Below, piece after piece: positions 7,596-13,580 of a DNA stretch of 14,779 bases; position 1 is the first letter of the stretch, and every line of letters begins with the position of its first letter. Made by a program: the position numbers and the translations under genes. The stretch comes from an uncultured Clostridiaceae bacterium. GTDB taxonomy: Bacteria; Bacillota; Clostridia; Lachnospirales; Lachnospiraceae. The notes beneath the pieces were generated by a model. That model was not told the origin of the DNA. It ran no database searches and was given only the letters and a program-made list of their open reading frames with translations. The stretch lies in contig CATLIJ010000033.1 in NCBI GenBank assembly GCA_949948825.1, positions 1 through 14,779 of the forward strand, given 5' to 3'.

Positions 7596-8243
7596 TTATC
7601 CTCCATTTGTGAATTGTTTGGTATCTTCAAAAAACGGACGGAAAAGCCGCCATAAAAACCAGGAATCCGCATAAGCGGTCAGGGAAAAGCCGCACAGCAG
7701 CCAGACAAACAGGTATATGGGAAACAGCTCTGCATCTATAATGGTAAAATACATAGGCAGGCAGGTGATAGCAGCAATGGCTACGGCATAGGCAGGCTGG
7801 CGAATGATAAAGTATAAAGTGTGGCCAATCAGTTTGCTGGTTTTATTTTCAAAAGCAGCCACAACCGAGAATATATAAAGGCTGACCAACAGCAGAAGGA
7901 GGCAGGCAGCAGTGATGATATAGGTAAAAGCCTGTCTGGCTCCGTCAGGCATGGTGGTTACAGCTTCCCGTTCCAGCCAGAGAATCAGCGCTGCAGCCAG
8001 CAAAATAACCCAAAGAAGGGTGGACTGGAGAAAATTTCCCCGGAAACTTTTCCAGTAGGCTTTCCAGGTGCTTAGATCCTTGTCTTTATGAAGCTTTAAT
8101 GTGCAATAGGAAAGTGCAGTGGTGGAAGCTCCTATAGTAATGATGGGAATGCTGGAGATCATCCACAAAAGGTTCAGAGCAATAAGCTTTCCTAAAAACA
8201 AAAAGAACTGGTGCAGGAAATTATCCTCATTGAAAAAGTTCAT
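7596..8243 (-). CDS. DUF624 (YesL-like) membrane protein
   Basis: A 215-residue integral membrane protein of the DUF624/YesL family, whose members often sit in carbohydrate operons next to CUT1 ABC transporters; the biochemical function is not established. I see about five hydrophobic segments (near 20-38, 74-91, 107-129, 150-168 and 172-192), the family-type opening FFNEDNFLHQFFLFLGKL and the region NLLWMISSIPIITIGASTTA. The frame is open up to 8321, but the ATG at 8243 is preferred. It has AAAGGGG five bases upstream and the usual family N-terminus, and the longer version would be translated through the strong hairpin at 8270-8319. It lies between the second permease and the alpha-galactosidase and could assist the transporter, but that is inference from position only. 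Confidence 0.85.
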   Translation of the reverse strand: MNFFNEDNFLHQFFLFLGKLIALNLLWMISSIPIITIGASTTALSYCTLKLHKDKDLSTWKAYWKSFRGNFLQSTLLWVILLAAALILWLEREAVTTMPDGARQAFTYIITAACLLLLLVSLYIFSVVAAFENKTSKLIGHTLYFIIRQPAYAVAIAAITCLPMYFTIIDAELFPIYLFVWLLCGFSLTAYADSWFLWRLFRPFFEDTKQFTNGG

Positions 8244-8269
8244 ACGTTCCCCTTTCTGTTGGTATAAAG

Positions 8270-8319
8270 GGAAAGCCCGACGCACCGCAAGGAATTCCTT
8301 GGGATGCGGCGGGCTTTCC
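8270..8319 (-). promoter_or_regulatory. Intercistronic hairpin between permease and DUF624 genes
   Basis: Ten perfect pairs join 8270-8279 and 8310-8319, then CGCA pairs with TGCG after one mismatch, and the centre is the 14-base palindrome CAAGGAATTCCTTG (8288-8301). On the coding (minus) strand it is followed by CTTTATACC, too poor in T for a full terminator. It may act as a leaky terminator or a stabiliser of the upstream messenger. Confidence 0.75.
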
Positions 8320-8372
8320 AATCATAAAGCCTGTGATTGTGTGTTTGCTTTTTTGTGTAAAAGTGTTTTTCC

Positions 8373-9197
8373 TTACAGCTTTCCGCCGGAGGTAGCAATA
8401 CCTTCCACGAACTGCTTCTGGAAGATCAGGTACAGCACGATCATCGGGATACAAGCCAGCAGGGAGGCAGCCATCAGCTGCGGGTAATTGTTGGTATACT
8501 GACCCTGCATCTTTGCCAGAGCTGCTGACAGAGGCATTACGTCACGGTTACAGATCAAAGGCCACATCAGATCCTTGTAGGCAAACACTGCGGTAAAGAT
8601 ACCGAGAGCAACCATGGAGGACTGGGTCAGAGGAGCCATGATCCAAAGGAAGGTCTGGCCAATGTTACAGCCATCCAGGCGGGCAGCCTCTTCCAAATCC
8701 CTTGGAAGTCCCATGTAAGCCTGACGAAGGAGGAACGTACCAAATGCAGTAACCAGACCTGGGAATACCAGAGCGAAGATGGTGTTCAACTGCCCCATCT
8801 TGCTGACCATCAGGTACTGAGGGATAATGTAAATCTGTCCAGGAACCATCATCTGAAACAGAATCAGGGAGAACATAAAGTTCTTGCCTCTGAACTCAAG
8901 CCTTGCAAAGGCATAGCCAGCCAGAGTGGCAGTCAGAACAGCTGCAATTACACGGCCTGCAATCAAAAGCAGGGTGTTTAAATACAGGATTGGGAAATCC
9001 ATGTTGTTGATTACTGTGGTAAAGTTCTCAGTCCGCCATACACTTGGGAAAATGACGAACGGATTTACAGATGTAGCTTCTGTCATTGACTTAAATGCTG
9101 TAAGGGCCATCCATACAAATGGAACCAGCATAGTGATGGATACCAGAACCAGGATGAGATGAATGACGACTGTTGTAATTTTTGCTCTTTGTTCCAT
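8373..9197 (-). CDS. CUT1 sugar ABC transporter permease, MalG/MsmG type
   Basis: This is the second membrane subunit of a binding-protein-dependent sugar importer. The 274-residue protein has about six membrane segments, starting with IHLILVLVSITMLVPFVWM (12-30). The cytoplasmic EAA loop EEAARLDGCNIGQTFLW (169-185) couples the permease to the ATPase. Length and the C-terminal QKQFVEGIATSGGKL ending fit the MalG/AraQ/MsmG subfamily. The ATG has AGGAGGAGG a few bases upstream, in the 21-base gap after the partner permease. With the linked binding protein and GH36 enzyme, alpha-galactosides such as raffinose are the likely cargo, but specificity is not readable from the permease itself. No ATPase gene is in the operon. 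Confidence 0.94.
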   Translation of the reverse strand: MEQRAKITTVVIHLILVLVSITMLVPFVWMALTAFKSMTEATSVNPFVIFPSVWRTENFTTVINNMDFPILYLNTLLLIAGRVIAAVLTATLAGYAFARLEFRGKNFMFSLILFQMMVPGQIYIIPQYLMVSKMGQLNTIFALVFPGLVTAFGTFLLRQAYMGLPRDLEEAARLDGCNIGQTFLWIMAPLTQSSMVALGIFTAVFAYKDLMWPLICNRDVMPLSAALAKMQGQYTNNYPQLMAASLLACIPMIVLYLIFQKQFVEGIATSGGKL

Positions 9198-9218
9198 AAC
9201 AATTTCCTCCTCCTAATT

Positions 9219-10112
9219 CTAATTGTAGTAAACCCATTTTTTCTGAGCTATCATCTGGAATACAGTGATAACCATGATAATGGCAATCAGAAGCACAACA
9301 ATGGTAGAGCCATAGCCTTTGTTGTTCTCCACAAAGGAGTTCTGGTAGAACAGGTATACAATGGACTGTGTCTTGTACAGAGCAGGATTGTTTTTATCCA
9401 TAACCATGAAGATTAAGTCAAATACCTGCAGTCCGCCGATGATTCTTGTAATACTTACAAAGAAAATGGTTGGGGAAAGCAACGGAACAGTGATGTTGAA
9501 GAACTGCTCAATTCCGTTGGCTCCGTCAATGTCAGCAGCTTCATAGTAATCCCTGGGAATTTCCTGAAGTCCTGCCAAAAACAATACCATGTTATAACCA
9601 ATAATGGACCAGATACCAATTACAGCAATGCTGAATACGGCAATCTTCGGGTCAGAAATCCACTGGACATTTCCGCCGAATATGTGGTTTAAAAGGCCAA
9701 ACTCTGTGTTGAACAGCCATCTCCATACCATAGCTACTGCAGCGGGAGCAGCTACCATGGGCAGGAAGAAAATTGTACGGTAGGTAGATACACCTTTCAT
9801 TTTCCGGTTCAGCAAAACAGCAAGAACCAGGGAAAGGGCGATAGAAAATGGTACCTCTACAATGGCATATTTGAATGTGTTAAGAACAGACTGCCATACT
9901 TCAGCATCCTTGAACAGACGGATATAGTTCTCTGCTCCGATGAAAATGTTGCCTCTGCCAAAGTCACCGGTCTTGAAAAAGCTTTCCCAGATAGTCTGGA
10001 AGATCGGGATAATGTTCAGGATAATTAATCCGATCATGGTGGGAAGAATGAAGAGCCATCCCCACATGAATTCATTGCGCTCCCGGCTGGTTCCTTTTTT
10101 GATATTACTCAC
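9219..10112 (-). CDS. CUT1 sugar ABC transporter permease, MalF/MsmF type
   Basis: This is the first membrane subunit of the sugar importer, forming a heterodimer with the product of the next gene. The 297-residue protein has about six membrane segments, beginning at WGWLFILPTMIGLIILNIIP (17-36), and the EAA loop EAADIDGANGIEQFFNITVP (191-210). It lacks the long extra periplasmic domain of E. coli MalF, as is usual for Gram-positive UgpA/LacF/MsmF-like proteins. Translation begins at GTG (10110-10112), with an AAGGGGTGAG site upstream; the early residues MSNIKKGTSRERNE are a short basic cytoplasmic tail. A strong hairpin at 10145-10176 separates it from the binding-protein gene. Confidence 0.94.
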   Translation of the reverse strand: MSNIKKGTSRERNEFMWGWLFILPTMIGLIILNIIPIFQTIWESFFKTGDFGRGNIFIGAENYIRLFKDAEVWQSVLNTFKYAIVEVPFSIALSLVLAVLLNRKMKGVSTYRTIFFLPMVAAPAAVAMVWRWLFNTEFGLLNHIFGGNVQWISDPKIAVFSIAVIGIWSIIGYNMVLFLAGLQEIPRDYYEAADIDGANGIEQFFNITVPLLSPTIFFVSITRIIGGLQVFDLIFMVMDKNNPALYKTQSIVYLFYQNSFVENNKGYGSTIVVLLIAIIMVITVFQMIAQKKWVYYN

Positions 10113-10144
10113 AATCTCACCCCTTCTTTTGATTTTGCGCTGCT

Positions 10145-10176
10145 GTCTGGTCCTGCTTTTGGATTCAGGACCAGAC
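10145..10176 (-). promoter_or_regulatory. Perfect intercistronic hairpin after the binding-protein gene
   Basis: GTCTGGTCCTG (10145-10155) and CAGGACCAGAC (10166-10176) are perfect 11-base complements with a 10-base loop. On the coding strand no T-run follows, so it is unlikely to terminate transcription fully. It sits 14 bases after the stop of the lipoprotein gene, where similar structures in maltose-type operons protect the 3' end of the binding-protein message; that role here is inference. Confidence 0.8.
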
Positions 10177-10190
10177 CAGCCAGTTATGTT

Positions 10191-11504
10191 TTAATTTTCC
10201 TCAGCAATCTTTTCGTTCATGATCTTTGTGATGTTAGCGCATGCTGTAGCCATATCTTCCTCACCGTTCCACGGCTTTTTCAGCTCCTCTACCATGGGAT
10301 TCCACCATGAAAGAGTGGACTTGGTGCAGGGACGGAACACAACATCATCCATAGCATCCAGATAAGGCTGTAAGTTAAACAGATCCGTGTTGTTCACCCA
10401 TGCATCCGATACCCCTTCATATGCAGCCATGGTCACGCCAAGTTCTGCCTGCTTCTGCTGCATTTCCTTGGTTGCAAACCACTCGATCAGCTGGTAAGCG
10501 CCATCCGGGTTCTTGGTGCCTGCAGAAGCGGACCAGCCAAGGCCATTGTACAGGGAAACGCTTCTTCCGGTCTCTGGATCTTTTGGCAGTCTGGCTACAT
10601 CTGCATGCTGTGCAATGTACTCATTGTCCTTAAAAGCAGCTACCATCCAGGAACCCTGGCTGATCATAGCAATTTTTCCAGAACCAAACAATACGTCAGT
10701 TCCAGTCTCGGACATGGTGGAGGCCGGAGGCATGGTATCCTTTACCAGCTTGTCAACAAATTCCATGGCAGCGATGGTCTTGGGATCATCAAAACCAGAT
10801 TTGCCTTCTTCGTTGATGACACATCCGCCAAGAGTATACACGGTGTTCATCCAGGTATCCTGCTCATTGGACGGGTTGGCACAGAAGCCGAACTGGCTGC
10901 CATCTTCCTTGGTCAGCTGTTTTGCAATGTCATAGAACTCATCCCAGGTCCAGCTTCCATCCGGATAGGGGATGCCGGCTGCGTCAAACATATCCTTGTT
11001 GTACCAGATAGCTACGGTGTCTATATCTTTTGGAAGGGCGTAAATCTTGCCGTCATAGGTGTACATATCCTTTAAAGCCTGCGGGAACTTGTCCAGTTCC
11101 AGTTTTTCGCTGGCATTGACCTTGTCAGTGATGTCAAGAAGAATGCCGTTGGACATGTAGCGGACAGCCTCATTGGAGTGCATCCAGAATACATCGGGCA
11201 TATCTCCGCCGGAAGCGCCTGCTTCCAGGAGAGTCCAGTAGCTGTTCCACTCAATAACCTGAAGCTGCGTCTCGATTCCGGTTGCAGCAGTAAAGTCATT
11301 GAGGATCTGCTGAAGTCCGGGCTGCTGTCCGTTGTCCCAGATGGCTACGGTCAGCTTGCCGCCGGATTTGCCGCCCCCCCCATCGCTTCCGCCACCGCCA
11401 TTGTCTCCGCCGCCACCGCCGGCGCTGCCTCCGCAGCCGGTCAGTGAAGTGGCTGCCAGAGCTCCACAAAGAGCCAGTGCAAGAAATTTGTTGCGTTTCT
11501 TCAT
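10191..11504 (-). CDS. Sugar-binding lipoprotein of CUT1 ABC transporter
   Basis: This extracellular family 1 solute-binding protein captures the sugar and delivers it to the two permeases. The 437-residue precursor has a signal peptide (KKRNK, then a hydrophobic stretch 8-20) and a lipobox LTGC with Cys24 as the lipid-bearing residue, so it is anchored on the outer face of the membrane. Residues 25-49 form an unusually glycine-rich linker, followed by the SBP fold beginning KLTVAIWDNG. Features such as DMPDVFWMHSNE, YALPKDIDTVAIWYNKDMF and NGLGWSASAGTKNPDGAY are typical of oligosaccharide binders of this family. The ATG has GGGAGG ten bases upstream, and a near-consensus promoter lies at 11552-11580. 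The gene leads the operon. The linker codons include an eight-G run (C run at 11374-11381 on +). The substrate is inferred from the linked GH36 enzyme. Confidence 0.94.
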   Translation of the reverse strand: MKKRNKFLALALCGALAATSLTGCGGSAGGGGGDNGGGGSDGGGGKSGGKLTVAIWDNGQQPGLQQILNDFTAATGIETQLQVIEWNSYWTLLEAGASGGDMPDVFWMHSNEAVRYMSNGILLDITDKVNASEKLELDKFPQALKDMYTYDGKIYALPKDIDTVAIWYNKDMFDAAGIPYPDGSWTWDEFYDIAKQLTKEDGSQFGFCANPSNEQDTWMNTVYTLGGCVINEEGKSGFDDPKTIAAMEFVDKLVKDTMPPASTMSETGTDVLFGSGKIAMISQGSWMVAAFKDNEYIAQHADVARLPKDPETGRSVSLYNGLGWSASAGTKNPDGAYQLIEWFATKEMQQKQAELGVTMAAYEGVSDAWVNNTDLFNLQPYLDAMDDVVFRPCTKSTLSWWNPMVEELKKPWNGEEDMATACANITKIMNEKIAEEN

Positions 11505-11551
11505 AGTAATTACCTCCCGTGTTCGTCATATTGACTTAATTTCTTGAAATA

Positions 11552-11580
11552 ATTATATGAAAAGATAACAATATTGTCTA
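11552..11580 (-). promoter_or_regulatory. Promoter of the transporter/alpha-galactosidase operon
   Basis: On the minus strand TAGACA (bases 11580-11575) is followed after exactly 17 bases by a perfect TATAAT (bases 11557-11552). Transcription would start near 11545, about 40 bases before the ATG at 11504. A degenerate copy of the 13-base repeat begins at 11580 and so abuts the -35, consistent with control by an AraC-type activator. Confidence 0.85.
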
Positions 11581-11646
11581 TGGATAACTGACCATAAAAA
11601 ATAAATATTTAACATGGAAAAATGAACAAGGATATGGAAAAATGAA
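11580..11646. promoter_or_regulatory. Candidate AraC-type operator: direct repeats
   Basis: The 13-base sequence ATGGAAAAATGAA occurs identically at 11614-11626 and 11634-11646, a spacing of 20 bases or about two helical turns. A third version with 10 of 13 matches, ATGGATAACTGAC, is at 11580-11592, next to the -35 of the minus-strand promoter. The second perfect copy covers the -35 of the plus-strand regulator promoter. Direct repeats about 21 bases apart beside a promoter are the usual layout for AraC-family sites. Binding by one of the adjacent regulators is inference. Confidence 0.7.
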
Positions 11647-11663
11647 TCGGTTTGGTGTATAAT
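11635..11663 (+). promoter_or_regulatory. Promoter of the AraC-regulator pair
   Basis: A perfect TATAAT lies at 11658-11663, with TGGAAA (four of six matches) at 11635-11640, 17 bases upstream. The -35 lies inside the second direct repeat, so the regulator could control its own synthesis. The leader is about 78 bases long and contains a second copy of AATCGGTTT (11645-11653 and 11678-11686), of unknown meaning. Confidence 0.65.
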
Positions 11664-11747
11664 ATGGTTAAATTTAAAATCGGTTTTCCAGTGTCAAAGT
11701 TATCGGCCATTGTTGAATTTTACTAAAAAACTGGAGGAATGAATTTT

Positions 11748-12656
11748 ATGAGAAATGTCAAGTTTACCGATTCTGCCCAGTTTCGCTGTTTAGAGCATCT
11801 GCGGGGGAGTTACATGGATCTTTATCTGATTCATTGCGGACTGGAGCATTGTCTTCCCACCCACGCCATCGGGCGTTCCATAAGAGAGGAGTATATTATC
11901 CATTTTGTCCTGGATGGGAAGGGTTCATACACAGCCAACGGAATAACTTATTTTCTTACAGCCAACCAGATGTTTTTAATCCGTCCCGGAGAGGAGAACC
12001 GCTATGCTGCAGACCCGGAGGACCCCTGGACCTATGCCTGGGTTGGGTTTGACGGCATTCGTGCAGAGGCAATCTTAAAAAACTGCGGTTTTTCCAAACA
12101 ATCCTATGTGCTTCCTTTTAAGAACCGGGAGCTGGTGGTTGAGCAGATCAATGCGATTTTAAATGCAATTCAGCTTTCCTTTTCCAATGATTTAAAAAGA
12201 AATTCCTCCCTGATGATGCTGTTGGCATTGTTGGTGGAAAATTACAGCCATGATTACCTGAATCAGAAAAGCGGTTCCGGCCGCTATGATTACAGCAGCA
12301 ATGTGTATGTGGAGCAGGCGATTGACTATGTGAAGTGGAAACACAGCTATGGGATTAATGTGTCGGATATTGCTGATTATGTGGGAATCAGCCGTACTTA
12401 TTTAAACCATGTATTCCAGAAGGAGCTGGGGCTCTCGGCACAGAAGTTTCTCATGGATTTCCGTCTTCACAAGGCGGCAAACCTTCTGATTTCCACTGAG
12501 CTGCCGGTGACTGAGGTGTCTGCTGCCGTGGGATATGAGGATTCTCTGGCTTTTTCCAAGGCATTTAAGAAAAAGTTTGAGTTAAGCCCCAAGAATTACC
12601 GGAGCCATAAGGAAACCATCGATAAATTTACAGAGAAACAGCCGCCGATTGAGTAG
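11748..12656 (+). CDS. AraC-family regulator 1 (MsmR-like)
   Basis: A transcription regulator of 302 residues with an N-terminal cupin-like sugar-sensing domain (about 10-150) and a C-terminal pair of helix-turn-helix motifs. The motifs are VSDIADYVGISRTYLNHVFQ, and after the linker helix FRLHKAANLL, TEVSAAVGYEDSLAFSKAFK with KFELSPKNYR. DPWTYAWVGFDG in the sensor domain is typical of MsmR-type regulators of raffinose and related operons. The ATG at 11748 has GGAGG ten bases upstream; an ATG at 11739 is only one base beyond that site and is unlikely. Being divergent from the transporter operon with repeats between them, it is the best candidate for that operon's activator. The second AraC gene begins nine bases after its stop, so the two are co-transcribed. 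Confidence 0.93.
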   Translation: MRNVKFTDSAQFRCLEHLRGSYMDLYLIHCGLEHCLPTHAIGRSIREEYIIHFVLDGKGSYTANGITYFLTANQMFLIRPGEENRYAADPEDPWTYAWVGFDGIRAEAILKNCGFSKQSYVLPFKNRELVVEQINAILNAIQLSFSNDLKRNSSLMMLLALLVENYSHDYLNQKSGSGRYDYSSNVYVEQAIDYVKWKHSYGINVSDIADYVGISRTYLNHVFQKELGLSAQKFLMDFRLHKAANLLISTELPVTEVSAAVGYEDSLAFSKAFKKKFELSPKNYRSHKETIDKFTEKQPPIE

Positions 12657-12665
12657 GGAGGTAAT

Positions 12666-13562
12666 ATGGAGCAGTCTTTTGTTCTGCAGCTGACCAACCG
12701 TCAGATTCAGGATTTTTATTTGTGCTTCTGCGGATACGAGAAATGTGATAAGCTGCATTGTTTCGGCCCTGCTGTGCGCCCTAACTATGTGGTTCATTAT
12801 GTTCTGGAGGGAGAAGGAGAATATGTGGTGGATGAGAAGAGATATTATCTGAAGGCAGGGCAGGGATTTCTCATTGAGCCAAATACTGTCACCTTTTACC
12901 GCGCCTGTCCGGACAACCCCTGGACCTATGTTTGGGTAGGGTTTTCCGGACCCAGGGCGCCGGAGTATTTGTACCGGATGGGGTTTAACCACAACCATCT
13001 GGTGTTTGGCAGCAAAGAGGGGGAGCGGATTCGGGAGCTGGTTCTGACCATGCTGAAGCATAATAAAAACAGCCTGAAGAATGAGTTTTATCTTCATGGG
13101 CTGTTTTATGAATTTCTGTCCTGTCTGGTAGATGAAAATGAACCCCGGCAGCAGTATAACCCGGATCATCACGGAGAGAATACCAATAAGTATCTGAGAG
13201 AAGCCGTGGCCTATATTCAGCAGCATTTTTCCGAAGGCCTTCAGGTGATGGACATAGCGGGTCAGGTGGCTGTCAGCAGGGTGTATCTGTATCAGATTTT
13301 TAATGAAACCTTAGGGGTATCGCCCAAAGAGTATCTGACGAATTTTTGCATTACACGGGCCACAGAGTTACTGACCTTAAGCGACCAGCCAGTGGAGGAG
13401 GTGGCGGAAAGCTGCGGATTTAAGAATCCTGCAGCTTTCTCAGCAGTTTTCAAAAGGCGGATGGGGGTGACTCCCACCAAATACCGCAGCAGTGTGTCAG
13501 CCGCGTACCGGGAAAGGCTGCAAAAGGAGTTAGGCAGCCTTTGGCCGGCAGGGAAAAGCTAA
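12666..13562 (+). CDS. AraC-family regulator 2
   Basis: A 298-residue regulator of the same build as its upstream neighbour: a cupin-like sensor (about 15-145) and a C-terminal double helix-turn-helix (about 185-285), with VMDIAGQVAVSRVYLYQIF and VEEVAESCGFKNPAAFSAVF. In the best sensor block, 28 of 58 aligned residues match regulator 1, including PWTY.WVGF, so the two are paralogues. The linker helix reads NFCITRATELL, with Cys where AraC proteins nearly always have Arg (regulator 1: FRLHKAANLL). GGGAGG precedes the ATG. Its 3' end faces the second GH36 gene, which it may control. Whether the pair act together, or on separate operons, cannot be told from sequence. Confidence 0.92.
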   Translation: MEQSFVLQLTNRQIQDFYLCFCGYEKCDKLHCFGPAVRPNYVVHYVLEGEGEYVVDEKRYYLKAGQGFLIEPNTVTFYRACPDNPWTYVWVGFSGPRAPEYLYRMGFNHNHLVFGSKEGERIRELVLTMLKHNKNSLKNEFYLHGLFYEFLSCLVDENEPRQQYNPDHHGENTNKYLREAVAYIQQHFSEGLQVMDIAGQVAVSRVYLYQIFNETLGVSPKEYLTNFCITRATELLTLSDQPVEEVAESCGFKNPAAFSAVFKRRMGVTPTKYRSSVSAAYRERLQKELGSLWPAGKS

Positions 13563-13580
13563 GGTCTCTCCCTTTTTCTT
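13550..13580 (+). terminator. Weak terminator after the AraC pair
   Basis: AGGGA (13550-13554) can pair with TCCCT (13569-13573) around a 14-base loop, followed by a T-rich TTTTTCTT. The stem is short and spans the stop codon of regulator 2. The gap to the convergent GH36 gene is only 16 bases, so the terminator runs to the edge of that gene's stop. Confidence 0.4.

Noticed and set aside
11332..11547. Plus-strand open frame with proline-rich product opposite the binding-protein linker
   Set aside because: It is the antisense reading of the Gly linker and signal peptide codons, with no supporting start signal.
11675..11688. Possible CcpA cre box (TAAAATCGGTTTTC) in the regulator leader
   Set aside because: It lacks the conserved G at position 2 and the terminal CA; about 7 of 10 fixed positions match, too few in AT-rich DNA to annotate.
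12582..13226. Minus-strand 214-residue open frame across the two AraC genes
   Set aside because: It is antisense to two well-conserved genes and shows no recognisable domain.
13515..13540. Hairpin AGGCTGC/GCAGCCT near the end of regulator 2
   Set aside because: It lies wholly in coding sequence, followed by only TTT, and the residues are read normally; not a terminator.
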